DNA of 64,000 nt from Consotaella aegiceratis (lineage in GTDB: Bacteria > Pseudomonadota > Alphaproteobacteria > Rhizobiales > Rhizobiaceae): positions 1 to 64,000 of the forward strand of contig NZ_JAZHFT010000008.1 of assembly GCF_036541425.1 (NCBI RefSeq), written 5' to 3'. The notes beneath the pieces were generated by a model that ran no database searches, had not been told where the DNA came from, and saw only the letters and a program-made list of their open reading frames with translations. The position numbers and the translations under genes are program-made. Positions within the stretch are counted from its first letter, which is position 1. Every line of letters starts with the position of its first letter. Of the stretch, positions 28,416 to 38,252 are shown piece after piece.

Positions 28416-30452
28416 ATGAACATGAGCCTGATCCCGTCACTTTTGCGTGACGATCGCTTCGGCCTTCCCGTCTTCTCGGCGATCGAGGCGGAGGATTTCG
28501 AACCCGGGCTGCGCACGGCGATGGACCTCAATCTGGAGGAGATCGCCCGCATCTCGGAAAATCCGGAGCAGCCGACCTTCTCCAACACCGTCGCCGCCAT
28601 GGAGCGGGCAGGCCGCGACCTGACGCGCGTCGCCCGGATCTTCTTCACGCTGGCGAGCGCCCACAGCAACGATGCCATCCGCGCCACCGAACGCGTGATC
28701 TCGCCGCTGTTGGCCCAGCACGGGTCAGCCATCACCCTCAATGCCGCCCTGTTCGCCCGGCTCGACCGGCTTCATCAAGACCGCGACCGCCTGGGTCTCA
28801 GCGACGAGGATCGCCGCCTGCTGGAGCGCACCCACACCCATTTCGTGCGTGGCGGCGCCCGCCTCGTGGGCGACGAGCGCCAGCGCCTGGCCGACATCAA
28901 CGCCCGGCTTGCCGAACTCGGAACTCGCTTTTCGCAGAACGTGCTGGCCGACGAGCGCGACTTCGTGCTTCAGCTCGACGATGCCGATCTGGCCGGCCTG
29001 CCCGCCTTCGTCCGCTCGGCCATGGCGACCGCGGCGAGCGAGCGCGGTCTGGACGGCTACGCGCTGACCCTGTCGCGCTCGATCATCGTTCCCTTCCTCA
29101 GCTTCTCGTCGCGCCGCGATCTGCGCGAAAAGGCCTTCAAGGCGTGGGTGGCGCGAGGCGAAAACGAGGGCGCGTCGGACAACCGGCCGATCATGGCCGA
29201 GATCCTGGCGCTACGCGCCGAGAAGGCCCGGCTGCTCGGCTACCCGTCCTTTGCCGCCTACAAGCTCGACGACGAAATGGCCAAGACACCGCAAGCGGTG
29301 CGCGCGCTCCTGGAAGAGGTCTGGGTGAAGGCGAAGGAGCGCGCGGCAAGCGACGCCGCAGCCCTTTCCGCCCTGGCGGCGACGGCGGGGGACAACGCGC
29401 CGCTGGCGCCCTGGGACTGGCGCTATTACGCCGAAAAGCGCCGGGCGGCCGAATTCGCCATCGACGAAAGCGAGGTCAAGCCGTACTTTCAGTTGGAACG
29501 GATGATCGAGGCGGCCTTCGACGTCGCCGGCCGGCTGTTCGGTCTCTCCTTCGAGCTGCTGGACGGCGCCAGCGCCTGGCATCCCGACGTACGCGCTTGG
29601 CGGGTGAGCGGTGCCGACGGGCGCGAACGGGGCCTCTTCCTCGGCGATTATTTCGCCAGGCCCGAGAAGCGCTCGGGCGCCTGGATGAGCGCGCTGCGCG
29701 GCCAGTACAAGATGGACGGCGGCCAGACCCCGATCATCTACAATGTGATGAACTTCGCCAAACCGGGAGCGGACGAGCCGGCGCTGTTGTCGCTCGACGA
29801 TGCCCGCACGCTGTTCCATGAATTCGGACACGCGTTGCACGGCCTCTTGTCCGACGTGACTTGGCCATCGCTCTCCGGGACCGCCGTGTCGCGCGATTTC
29901 GTCGAATTGCCGTCGCAGCTCTACGAGCATTGGCTGACGGTGCCCGCCGTCCTGACGCGTCATGCGCGCCACGCGGTCACCGGCGAACCGATCCCGGCCG
30001 CTCTCCTGGACCGGCTGATCGCCGCCCGCAATTTCGATGCCGGCTTCGACACCGTCGAATATACGGCGTCGGCGCTGGTCGATCTCGGTCTGCACGAGTC
30101 CGACGAGGCGCCGACCGATCCTCTGGCCCGGGAACTGGACCTGCTGACCGGGATCGGCATGCCGGCCGAGATCGCCATGCGCCATCGCTCGCCGCACTTC
30201 CTGCATATCTTCTCCGGCGACGGCTACTCCTCCGGCTACTATTCCTACCTCTGGTCGGAAGTGCTCGACGCAGACGCCTTCGAAGCCTTCTCGGAGGTCG
30301 AGGACCCGTTCCACGCGCAGACGGCCGCGAACCTGCTGCGCTACATCTATTCGGCCGGCAACTCGCGCGACGCGGCGGAGCTCTATACCGCCTTCCGCGG
30401 CCGCATGCCGTCGACGGCAGCGCTTTTGAAGAAGCGCGGCCTCGTCGCCTAA
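28416..30452 (+). CDS. M3 family metallopeptidase (oligopeptidase A / Dcp-like)
   Basis: 678 residues, usual for PrlC/Dcp. The zinc motif is HEFGH at residues 468-472, in the family context LFHEFGHALHGLLSD. The GYSSGYYSYLWSEVLDADAFEAF stretch near residue 605-627 carries the conserved substrate-binding tyrosines. No signal peptide, so a cytoplasmic peptidase degrading short peptides. AGGA lies five bases upstream of the ATG. It is divergent from marR and may be its target. A stem-loop follows the stop. Confidence 0.93.
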   Translation: MNMSLIPSLLRDDRFGLPVFSAIEAEDFEPGLRTAMDLNLEEIARISENPEQPTFSNTVAAMERAGRDLTRVARIFFTLASAHSNDAIRATERVISPLLAQHGSAITLNAALFARLDRLHQDRDRLGLSDEDRRLLERTHTHFVRGGARLVGDERQRLADINARLAELGTRFSQNVLADERDFVLQLDDADLAGLPAFVRSAMATAASERGLDGYALTLSRSIIVPFLSFSSRRDLREKAFKAWVARGENEGASDNRPIMAEILALRAEKARLLGYPSFAAYKLDDEMAKTPQAVRALLEEVWVKAKERAASDAAALSALAATAGDNAPLAPWDWRYYAEKRRAAEFAIDESEVKPYFQLERMIEAAFDVAGRLFGLSFELLDGASAWHPDVRAWRVSGADGRERGLFLGDYFARPEKRSGAWMSALRGQYKMDGGQTPIIYNVMNFAKPGADEPALLSLDDARTLFHEFGHALHGLLSDVTWPSLSGTAVSRDFVELPSQLYEHWLTVPAVLTRHARHAVTGEPIPAALLDRLIAARNFDAGFDTVEYTASALVDLGLHESDEAPTDPLARELDLLTGIGMPAEIAMRHRSPHFLHIFSGDGYSSGYYSYLWSEVLDADAFEAFSEVEDPFHAQTAANLLRYIYSAGNSRDAAELYTAFRGRMPSTAALLKKRGLVA

Positions 30453-30460
30453 CAATACGC

Positions 30461-30489
30461 GGCGCCGGCGACCCCATTTGGCCGGCGCC
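30461..30489 (+). terminator. Stem-loop after the M3 peptidase gene
   Basis: GGCGCCGGC at 30461..30469 and GCCGGCGCC at 30481..30489 form a perfect 9-bp stem with an 11-base loop, nine bases after the stop. No T-tract follows. Confidence 0.45.
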
Positions 30490-30542
30490 CGATCGCCCGC
30501 GCCGCCGACAGACCCGACCGCCAAGACGATGCGAGACCGAGG

Positions 30543-31187
30543 ATGACCATCGAAAGACGTTTCGGGTCCATCGTCGTGCTGAACGGCGCGCCGCGGTCCG
30601 GCAAGACGAGCATCGCCCAGGCCATGCAGCGCCAATTGGACGAGATCTGGATCAATCTTGGCGTCGATCTTTTCGCGCAGGCCATTCCCGAACGGTGTCG
30701 GCCGGGGATCGGCCTGCGGCCCGGCGGCGAACGGCCGGACCTCGAGCCACTGGTCGCCACGCTCTATGCGGCCCTCTACGAATCCGTCGCCGCCCATTCC
30801 CGCCTGGGGTTGAACGTCGTCGTCGACGTCGGGCACCATAACGACTATGCCGCGCCACGGTCGATCCTGGCCGATTGCGCGCGGCGTCTTACGGGCCTGC
30901 CGGCGCTTTTCGTCGGCGTGCGCTGTGCCTTGGACACCATCCTGGAGCGGCGGTCGCGGAGCCAGCCCGGACGGGAGGGCCTTTATCTTTCGGCCGCCCC
31001 CGATGCGCCTGTGCCGTCACCGATCCTCGCGTGGCAAAGAGAAGTCCACGTCCCCGGCATCTATGATATGGAATTGGACACCGACAAGCGGACGCCGGAA
31101 GACTGCGCCCGCGCAATCGCCTGCAGGCTTATAACCCCGTCGGCCGGCCCATCGGCCTTCGAACGGCTGGCGGAAATGGGGATCTGA
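30543..31187 (+). CDS. Chloramphenicol phosphotransferase-like P-loop kinase
   Basis: 214 residues. P-loop GAPRSGKTS at about 15-23, an INLGVDLFAQAIPE segment with the Asp that in CPT proteins acts as base, VVVDVGHHND at 91-100 and ALFVGVRCALDTILERR at 121-137. This is the CPT/AAA_33-like kinase fold. True chloramphenicol phosphotransferase comes from Streptomyces; most proteobacterial relatives are of unknown substrate and a resistance role should not be assumed. It lies 91 bases after the M3 gene. Confidence 0.78.
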   Translation: MTIERRFGSIVVLNGAPRSGKTSIAQAMQRQLDEIWINLGVDLFAQAIPERCRPGIGLRPGGERPDLEPLVATLYAALYESVAAHSRLGLNVVVDVGHHNDYAAPRSILADCARRLTGLPALFVGVRCALDTILERRSRSQPGREGLYLSAAPDAPVPSPILAWQREVHVPGIYDMELDTDKRTPEDCARAIACRLITPSAGPSAFERLAEMGI

Positions 31188-31299
31188 AGTCTAAATTGGC
31201 GAAAGCCAGTGCGATTTGCCGCATGGAAAACATCGTCGCGACCGCGCTTGATAAGGCTTCGAGACGTCCGCCCCTTGACCGCCGAACGAGCCGCGAACG

Positions 31300-32055
31300 A
31301 TGACGCGCCTTCAGCCAATCGATGAGGACATCTGGCTCTGCGAAGGGCCGGTGGTCGCCTTCTACACGCTTCCCTATCCGACGCGCATGGTGGTCGTCCG
31401 CCTGGACGACGGTTCGCTCTGGATCTGGTCGCCGATCGCCCTCGACGACGAACTGAAGACCGAAATCGAGGGGCTCGGTTCGCCCGCTCACCTCGTTTCG
31501 CCGAACAAGCTGCATCATCTGGCCATGGGCGAATGGGCGGCGGCCTTTCCGGGCGTCCGTCTCTGGGCACTGCCGGCTCTGATGAAGAAGCGGCGCGATC
31601 TCCACTTCGAGACGCTCGGCGACGAGGCGCCGGAGGCGTGGCGCGGAGAGATCGACCAGGTCGTCTTTCGCGGCAGCCCGATGATGGAGGAGACGGTGTT
31701 CTTTCACCGCCGCTCCAGGACGGCCATTTTCGCCGACCTCATCGAAAACTTCTCGGACGAGTTCCTCGCCAGCCAGAAAGGCTGGCACGGCTGGCGAACC
31801 CGCCTCGCCCACCTCTGCAAGATCACCGAGCCGGACGGCATGGCGCCGCTCGAATGGCGTTTCAGCTGGCTCGACCGCGACTTGGGGCGGCAGGCTCTCG
31901 CGACGGTGATGAGCTGGGCCCCGGAAAAGGTGGTGATCGCTCATGGAACCTGGGCCGATCACGACGGCCAGGTCTTCATCGCCCGCGGCTTTCGCTGGTT
32001 GCGCCAGGTCGCGCTGTCGGAGGGCGTCGGCCCCTGCTGTTCGCGGCCGTTTTGA
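31300..32055 (+). CDS. DUF4336 domain-containing protein (metallo-beta-lactamase-fold relative)
   Basis: 251 residues, no signal peptide. The family pattern is clear: DEDIWLCEGP at the start, RMVVVRLDDGSLWIWSPI, HLVSPNKLHHLAMGEW at about 65-80 and VVIAHGTW near 215. DUF4336 proteins resemble MBL-fold hydrolases but lack the full HxHxDH metal motif, as here. Function unknown. The ATG at 31300 begins in a 112-base gap after the CPT-like gene. Confidence 0.8.
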   Translation: MTRLQPIDEDIWLCEGPVVAFYTLPYPTRMVVVRLDDGSLWIWSPIALDDELKTEIEGLGSPAHLVSPNKLHHLAMGEWAAAFPGVRLWALPALMKKRRDLHFETLGDEAPEAWRGEIDQVVFRGSPMMEETVFFHRRSRTAIFADLIENFSDEFLASQKGWHGWRTRLAHLCKITEPDGMAPLEWRFSWLDRDLGRQALATVMSWAPEKVVIAHGTWADHDGQVFIARGFRWLRQVALSEGVGPCCSRPF

Positions 32056-32272
32056 GCGGTACCAAAGACAGAGTTTTCGGCATCCCGGCGTGCGCATGGC
32101 CCGACAATCCGATGCGGCGCCTTGAGGCCGTGAAGGACCGTCGAGCCTTCCGAGCCCTGGATATCGGTCCGGCCGCACGCGCGATACGGCCAATCGAGCG
32201 CCGGCTTCGGGAAATCTTTACCTAGTCCGCAATACTGAAGGTTATGGCACGTTACGCAGGGAAGGAATCGGA

Positions 32273-33766
32273 ATGACTGCGCCCGTCGAGACTCTGGTGA
32301 TCGGCGCCGGGCCCGCTGGCTTGACGACAGCCTATTCCCTGGCCAAAGCCGGACGTAGCGTTTGCGTTCTGGAACAAGACGCCACCTACGTCGGTGGCAT
32401 CAGCAGGACCGTCGAGCACAACGGCTTTCTTTTCGACATCGGTGGGCACCGCTTCTTTTCGAAGTCGAAGGAGATCGTCGACCTCTGGAACGAGATTCTG
32501 CCCGACGACTTCATCGAACGGCCGCGTTTGTCGCGCATCTACTATCGCGGCAAGTTCTTCGCCTACCCGCTGAAGGCCTTCGAGGCGTTCCGCAAGCTCG
32601 GCCCCCTGGAGAGCGCGGCCTGCGTCGCCTCCTACGTGCGGGCGCGTCTGACTCCGGTCGAGACTCCGCGAACCTTCCACGAGTGGGTGCGCAACCAGTT
32701 CGGCGAGCGGCTGTTTTCGATCTTCTTCAAAACATACACCGAAAAGGTGTGGGGCATGTCGTGCGACGAGATTTCGGCCGACTGGGCAGCCCAGCGGATC
32801 AAGGGGCTCGACTTGGCCTCGGCGCTGCTCGATGCCTGCCGGCGCTCGCTCGGCCGCTCATCGAGCCAGGGGCCGGCAGCCAAGACGCTGATCGAATCGT
32901 TCCGCTATCCCCGGCGCGGTCCCGGCATGATGTGGGAGGCCGCAGCCCGCAAGATCGAGTCACTCGGCGGCTCGCTGCTCATGGACCGCAAGGTCGAACG
33001 GCTGCGGTGGGACGAGGCGGCAAAGGTCTGGGCCGTCGAGGCCGTGCGCGGCAACGGAACGCGCGAGGTTTTCGCAGCTCGCCACGTGGTGTCGTCAGCC
33101 GCGGTCTGCGATCTGATGAATGCCCTCTCGCCAAGGCCTCTGAGCCTGTTTCATGCACGCTCCCTGCGCTATCGCGACTTCCTGACCGTCGTGCTGATCG
33201 GCGAATCTGACATCGAACTCCACGATAACTGGGTCTACATTCACGATCCCGACGTCAGGGTCGGACGCGTCCAGAACTTCCGCTCGTGGTCGCCGGAAAT
33301 GGTGCCCGACACCACCTCGACCTGCCTGGGATTGGAATATTTCTGCTTCGAGGGCGACGGACTTTGGTCGGCATCCGACGCGGAGCTGGCGGAGCTCGCC
33401 AAGCGGGAGATCGGCAAGATCGGCCTAATGCGGCCGGAAGACGTGCGCGACGCCTGCGTGGTGCGCCAACCCAAGGCCTATCCCGTCTATGACGATGCCT
33501 ATGCCGACAACGTGGCGGCGATCCGACGCGACATCGAAGCCAACTTTTCGACGCTGCATCTGGTGGGCCGCAACGGCATGCACAAGTACAACAACCAGGA
33601 CCATGCCATGATGACCGGCCTACTTACGGCTCTCAACATCCAGGCTGGACGCACGGTCTATGATGTCTGGGAGGTCAACGAGGACGCCGAATACGGCGAA
33701 GCAGGCCTGTCGGGCGCGACCGAAGCGCTGAAGAGCGTGCGGGCGGTGCCACAGCGGGCGGCCTGA
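32273..33766 (+). CDS. NAD(P)/FAD-dependent oxidoreductase, UDP-galactopyranose mutase-like
   Basis: 497 residues. Rossmann dinucleotide motif GAGPAG at 11-16, Glu in VLEQD at the end of strand 2, then YVGGISRTVEHNGFLFDIGGHRFF, as in UGM-like flavoproteins. The KTYTEKVWGMSCDEIS stretch marks a subgroup often found beside GtrA and membrane glycosyltransferases. A C-terminal GRNGMHKYNNQDHAMMTGL segment contacts FAD. It likely converts or reduces a nucleotide- or lipid-linked sugar, but that is inference. An AAGGA site lies upstream; GtrA starts two bases after its stop, so they form an operon. Confidence 0.85.
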   Translation: MTAPVETLVIGAGPAGLTTAYSLAKAGRSVCVLEQDATYVGGISRTVEHNGFLFDIGGHRFFSKSKEIVDLWNEILPDDFIERPRLSRIYYRGKFFAYPLKAFEAFRKLGPLESAACVASYVRARLTPVETPRTFHEWVRNQFGERLFSIFFKTYTEKVWGMSCDEISADWAAQRIKGLDLASALLDACRRSLGRSSSQGPAAKTLIESFRYPRRGPGMMWEAAARKIESLGGSLLMDRKVERLRWDEAAKVWAVEAVRGNGTREVFAARHVVSSAAVCDLMNALSPRPLSLFHARSLRYRDFLTVVLIGESDIELHDNWVYIHDPDVRVGRVQNFRSWSPEMVPDTTSTCLGLEYFCFEGDGLWSASDAELAELAKREIGKIGLMRPEDVRDACVVRQPKAYPVYDDAYADNVAAIRRDIEANFSTLHLVGRNGMHKYNNQDHAMMTGLLTALNIQAGRTVYDVWEVNEDAEYGEAGLSGATEALKSVRAVPQRAA

Positions 33767-33768
33767 CA

Positions 33769-34230
33769 ATGTTGTCGGACGGCGCCGGCCACGTATCCGA
33801 CCTACGGCTCTCAGCACTGGAGGGCCCGCAGGGATCGGCGCGAAACATTGCGGAGTTCCTGCGCTACGGCTTCAGCAGTGCCGCTGCCCTGGCTCTCGAC
33901 TACGGACTTCTGATCGGGCTGACGGAATGGGCCCACCTGCCGGTCGGCGTCTCAGCCGCCATCGGTTTCAGCGCGGGTTTAGCGTTGGTCTATGCGATGA
34001 GCGTTGGCTTCGTCTTCAGCGCCCGGCGCCTCCGCAATCCCTGGATGGAATTCGTCGCCTTCGCCGCGATCGGCCTGGCCGGACTGGTTATCACCGAAGT
34101 CCTCCTCCTGGCGCTGACGGACTTTCTGGCCGTGCCCTACACGCTCGCCAAGATTCCGACGGCGGTGGTGGTTTTCCTATGCAACTTCGCAGCCCGCCGG
34201 GCCCTCCTGTTCTCGCCGCCTGCACGATGA
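33769..34230 (+). CDS. GtrA family protein
   Basis: 153 residues with four membrane helices (about 30-50, 58-80, 92-112 and 120-142). FLRYGFSSAAALALDYGLLIGL at the start and the closing FLCNFAARRALLF match GtrA, a family that helps move or use polyprenyl-linked sugars. It starts two bases after the flavoprotein stop and its TGA overlaps the ATG of the large membrane protein. Probable role: lipid-linked sugar transport for a cell-surface glycan. Confidence 0.92.
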   Translation: MLSDGAGHVSDLRLSALEGPQGSARNIAEFLRYGFSSAAALALDYGLLIGLTEWAHLPVGVSAAIGFSAGLALVYAMSVGFVFSARRLRNPWMEFVAFAAIGLAGLVITEVLLLALTDFLAVPYTLAKIPTAVVVFLCNFAARRALLFSPPAR

Positions 34231-36245
34231 TGGCTGCCCCCCTCAGCCAGGTCCTCACAACGCCGGCGGCGGTCTTCCGCCGGCCTGCAGCATGGCGCTG
34301 GATTGTCTCGTGCGGCCTTCCCGCCCTCGGCCTGGTCGCACTGTGGCTGTTCTTCCGGCCCTACGTGGGCATCGTCCACGACGCGCGGATCTATATCGCC
34401 CATACGCTGGCGGATCATGCGCCCAAGGGGCTGGGCCGGGATCTCATGTTCGCCAAGGACGGGCAGTTCGGCTTTACTCTGTTTCCCGTCGTCATTGCGG
34501 CCGCGACCGACCTGTTCGGCGTCGCGCGCGGCGCCATGTTGATCGCGCTGGCCGGCCTGCTGCTCTGGTTTGCCGCCTTCGCCGCGCTCGCCTGCCAGCT
34601 GGTGCGGGGCCCGGCTCGCTGGGCTATGCTGCTCTTCGTCGTCGTGCTGCCACCGCAATATGGCGATTTCGGCATATTTTCCTATGGCGAGCCGTTTGCC
34701 ACCTCGCGGCCATTCGCAGAAGCCGGTGTGCTGGCAGCGCTCGCCCTCCTTGCGTCGGGACACACGCGCTTAGCGCTCGCTCCGCTTTGCGTTGCCGCTC
34801 TGTGCCATCCGATCATGGCGCTGCCGGGCTTTCTGGTCTGGGGTTTCTGGGTCCTATTTGAGCTTCGTCATCGCCGCGCGGCAATGATTGCGCTGCTGGC
34901 AACAGGCTGGCTCGCCGTCGCCGTGGCTCTGGCGCTGGCAGCAGCGGACGCGCCTGTTCTGGGCCGGCTGTTCACGGCGATCGACCCGCAATGGCTGGCC
35001 GTACTCGATCTGCGCAGTAGCTATCTGTTCCTCGGACGGTGGCAGCCGGAAGATTGGGCTCTGCTGATCGCTCGGACCGCCACCGTGCTGCTGGCGGCCA
35101 GCCTGCCGGCCACACACCATCGCGGCCTCTATCTCGGCGCGGCGGCAGCCATGCTGGTAAGCTTTGCCGCGTCGTTCGTCTTCGGCGATCTCCTGTCGTC
35201 GCTGCTTGTCGTCCAGGCCCAGCTGTGGCGGGCCGAATGGCTCCTGTCGGTCATGGCGGCGACCGCCTTCGGCCTATGCGTCATCGAATTGTGGCGCCGC
35301 GGCAGTGCCTCCCGGCTGGCGCTTGCCGCGTTGATTCTGGCTTGGCTCGGCACCGATCATCTGATGCTGACGGCGGGCGCCGCCGGCACGGCTCTCGGCC
35401 TACTTGCCGTCGCCTTGCGCCATCGCGACTGGAGGCCCGGCCGTGCGTTGGTGCTTACATGCTGGGGGCTGACGGCGGCCTTTGCGCTGATCGACGGAGG
35501 CCTGAAGGTCTATGTTTTCGCGCAACTGATCGGGAGTCGTCCCGCCGACATGGGAAGCGGGCTTCCAACGACGATAAAGCTTTTGCACTGGCTGGCCGTG
35601 CCGCTGCTGACAACCGCGGTGATCTACGTGGCGATGCGCAAGCCCCGGTGGCTGAACCCCGCGGCGGCCCTCGCCGCGATTCTTCTCATCGCTGCCGTTC
35701 CGTCCGTCTGGGACAGCCGTCAACTGCGTCAGATCAGTGTCGACCAGGCCGCGCCGGAACCGACGCTGAGCCGCGTGCTGGCGGAACGCCGGGGCGAGAT
35801 CCTCTGGATCGGAGAGAATTACGCGGCCTGGAGCTGGTCCGGCCGACCGAACTGGGTCAGCCGCCTGCAGGCGGCGAGCGCGGTGTTCTCGCGCCCCCTG
35901 GCGATGGCATGGAACGAGCGGGCCGAGCGACTGATCGCAGCGGGGCTGGTCAGCCAGAACTTCCGCGAGATGGCACCGAAGGAATATCATCGCGAGCGGC
36001 CGCCGTTGACCGCCACTATTCTGGACCAATTCTGCTCCGCCGACGATGCGCCGGTCTGGGTGATCGCGACCCTCGACGTGGTCGTGCGGGGCGGTCTCGC
36101 GCCCGGCCGCTATCGCACTTGGCGCGCCCCCGGCCCCGAATACGCATTGTCATGGGACGAGAACAAGCATACGGCCGCCTGGGAGCGGATCCAGGATTTT
36201 GCGTTGATTCCCTGCGGTGCCCCGGCGTCACCGCCCGCCAGCTGA
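34227..36245 (+). CDS. Large polytopic membrane protein, GT-C glycosyltransferase-like
   Basis: 672 residues with at least ten hydrophobic helices between residues 25 and 505 and a C-terminal soluble domain (about 510-672). Right after the first helix lies VHDARIYIAHTLADH (Asp52, Tyr56), the position where GT-C enzymes carry their catalytic acidic residue in the first external loop. I know no specific family name. Start ATG at 34227 overlaps the GtrA stop (ATGA). With GtrA and a UGM-like flavoprotein in the same operon, transfer of a lipid-linked sugar outside the inner membrane is a reasonable inference. Confidence 0.72.
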   Translation: MMAAPLSQVLTTPAAVFRRPAAWRWIVSCGLPALGLVALWLFFRPYVGIVHDARIYIAHTLADHAPKGLGRDLMFAKDGQFGFTLFPVVIAAATDLFGVARGAMLIALAGLLLWFAAFAALACQLVRGPARWAMLLFVVVLPPQYGDFGIFSYGEPFATSRPFAEAGVLAALALLASGHTRLALAPLCVAALCHPIMALPGFLVWGFWVLFELRHRRAAMIALLATGWLAVAVALALAAADAPVLGRLFTAIDPQWLAVLDLRSSYLFLGRWQPEDWALLIARTATVLLAASLPATHHRGLYLGAAAAMLVSFAASFVFGDLLSSLLVVQAQLWRAEWLLSVMAATAFGLCVIELWRRGSASRLALAALILAWLGTDHLMLTAGAAGTALGLLAVALRHRDWRPGRALVLTCWGLTAAFALIDGGLKVYVFAQLIGSRPADMGSGLPTTIKLLHWLAVPLLTTAVIYVAMRKPRWLNPAAALAAILLIAAVPSVWDSRQLRQISVDQAAPEPTLSRVLAERRGEILWIGENYAAWSWSGRPNWVSRLQAASAVFSRPLAMAWNERAERLIAAGLVSQNFREMAPKEYHRERPPLTATILDQFCSADDAPVWVIATLDVVVRGGLAPGRYRTWRAPGPEYALSWDENKHTAAWERIQDFALIPCGAPASPPAS

Positions 36246-36422
36246 GCCGATCGCTCGCCGATCTCCGCGATTCGCGCCCCTTGGCCGGTCCGTAAGACCT
36301 GCCATGCACCCGGGGGGACTTTCGCGATCCGCCAAGAACGGTTATTTGCAGGGCCAGACTGTGGCGTTTTTCCTCATTGACCGCGTAAGAGCCGCCACGC
36401 CCATCTCTTTTTTCGGTGACTT

Positions 36423-38252
36423 ATGAAGCTTCGCAACATCGCGATCATCGCGCATGTCGATCATGGCAAAACGACCCTCGTGGACAAGCTGCTTGCCCAG
36501 TCGGGGTCGGTCCGCGACAACCAGCGTGTCGCCGAGCGCGCGATGGACTCCAACGATCTGGAGCGCGAGCGCGGCATCACCATCCTCGCCAAGGCGACCT
36601 CGGTGGTCTGGGGCGACACGCGCATCAACATCGTCGATACGCCCGGCCATGCCGATTTCGGCGGCGAGGTCGAGCGCATCCTCAACATGGTGGACGGCGC
36701 CATCATCCTGGTCGATGCCTCGGAAGGGCCGATGCCGCAGACCAAGTTCGTGCTCGGCAAGGCGCTGAAAGTGGGATTGAAGCCGATCGTTGCGATCAAC
36801 AAGATCGACCGGCCGGACGAGCGCCATCAGGAAGTGCTGAACGAGATCTTCGATCTCTTCGTCTCCCTCGACGCCAACGAGGAGCAGCTCGACTTTCCCG
36901 TCGTCTACGGTTCGGGCCGCGACGGCTGGATGGCCGAGGAGCCGAGCGGCGTCGATCGGAGCCGCGGGCTGGCGCCGCTGTTCGACCTGATCCTTTCCCA
37001 TGTGCCGGAGCCGCACACCGCCTCGAAGGACGAGCCGTTCAAGATGATCGGCACCATCCTGGAGGCCAATCCGTTTCTCGGGCGCATCATCACCGGCCGC
37101 ATCCAGTCGGGGTCGATCCGCTCCAACCAGTCGGTCAAGGTGCTGTCGCGCGACGGCACGACGGTGGAGACCGGCCGGATCTCCAAGATCCTCGCCTTCC
37201 GCGGCCTGGAACGCCAGCCCGTCGATCAGGCGGAGACCGGCGACATCATCGCCATCGCCGGCCTGACCAAGGGCACGGTGGCCGACACTTTCTGCGATCC
37301 GTCCGTGACCGCGCCGCTGGAAGCGCAGCCGATCGATCCGCCGACCGTCACCATGACCTTCAAGGTGAACGATTCGCCGCTGGCCGGCACCGAAGGCGAC
37401 AAGGTGACGAGCCGCGTCATCCGCGACCGTCTGCTGAAAGAGGCCGAGGGCAACGTCGCACTGAAGATCGAAGAGGCCGAGGACAAGGATTCCTTCCTGG
37501 TCTCCGGCCGGGGCGAGCTGCAACTCGCCGTGCTGATCGAGACCATGCGCCGCGAAGGGTTCGAGCTCGGCGTCTCGCGGCCCCGCGTCGTCATGAAGGA
37601 AGGCGAGAACGGCGGGACGCTGGAGCCGATCGAGGAGGTGGTGATCGACGTCGACGAGGAGCATTCCGGCGTCGTCGTCCAGAAGATGAGCGAGCGAAAG
37701 GCCGAGATGGTCGAGCTTCGCCCCTCGGGTGGCGGCCGCCAGCGCCTGGTCTTCTATGCGCCGACGCGCGGCCTCATCGGCTACCAGTCGGAACTGCTCA
37801 CCGATACGCGGGGCACGGCGGTGATGAACCGGCTGTTCCACGACTACCAGCCCTTCAAGGGCGAACTGTCCGGCCGCACCAACGGCGTGCTCATCGCCAA
37901 CGAGGCGGGTGAATCCGTCGCCTATGCCATGTTCAACCTGGAAGATCGCGGACCGATGCTGATCGATCCGGGCATCAAGGTCTATGCCGGCATGATCGTC
38001 GGCATCCACACCCGCGACAACGACCTCGAGGTCAATGTCCTGAAGGGCAAGAAGCTCACCAACATCCGCGCCGCCGGCAAGGACGAGGCCGTCAAGCTGA
38101 CGCCGCCGATCCGCATGACGCTGGAGCGAGCGCTGGCCTGGATCGAGGACGACGAACTGGTCGAGGTGACGCCGAAGTCGATGCGCCTCAGGAAGCTCTA
38201 TCTCGACCCGCACGAGCGCAAGCGCTTCGAAAAGAGCCGGCGGGCCGCCTAG
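36423..38252 (+). CDS. typA: Translational GTPase TypA/BipA
   Basis: 609 residues, usual length. GTPase motifs G1 AHVDHGKTT, G2/G3 ERERGITI and DTPGHADFGGEV, G4 NKID, then EF-G-like domains II, III and V and the TypA C-terminal domain. It acts on ribosomes under stress and cold and in 50S assembly. The sequence reads full length with no missing motifs. Its stop overlaps by four bases the stop of the convergent AbrB-family gene. Confidence 0.97.
   Translation: MKLRNIAIIAHVDHGKTTLVDKLLAQSGSVRDNQRVAERAMDSNDLERERGITILAKATSVVWGDTRINIVDTPGHADFGGEVERILNMVDGAIILVDASEGPMPQTKFVLGKALKVGLKPIVAINKIDRPDERHQEVLNEIFDLFVSLDANEEQLDFPVVYGSGRDGWMAEEPSGVDRSRGLAPLFDLILSHVPEPHTASKDEPFKMIGTILEANPFLGRIITGRIQSGSIRSNQSVKVLSRDGTTVETGRISKILAFRGLERQPVDQAETGDIIAIAGLTKGTVADTFCDPSVTAPLEAQPIDPPTVTMTFKVNDSPLAGTEGDKVTSRVIRDRLLKEAEGNVALKIEEAEDKDSFLVSGRGELQLAVLIETMRREGFELGVSRPRVVMKEGENGGTLEPIEEVVIDVDEEHSGVVVQKMSERKAEMVELRPSGGGRQRLVFYAPTRGLIGYQSELLTDTRGTAVMNRLFHDYQPFKGELSGRTNGVLIANEAGESVAYAMFNLEDRGPMLIDPGIKVYAGMIVGIHTRDNDLEVNVLKGKKLTNIRAAGKDEAVKLTPPIRMTLERALAWIEDDELVEVTPKSMRLRKLYLDPHERKRFEKSRRAA

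Noticed and set aside
30543..31187. A chloramphenicol resistance gene
   Set aside because: The fold is CPT-like but proteobacterial relatives have unknown substrates. No sequence feature shows antibiotic specificity and no mobile element is near.
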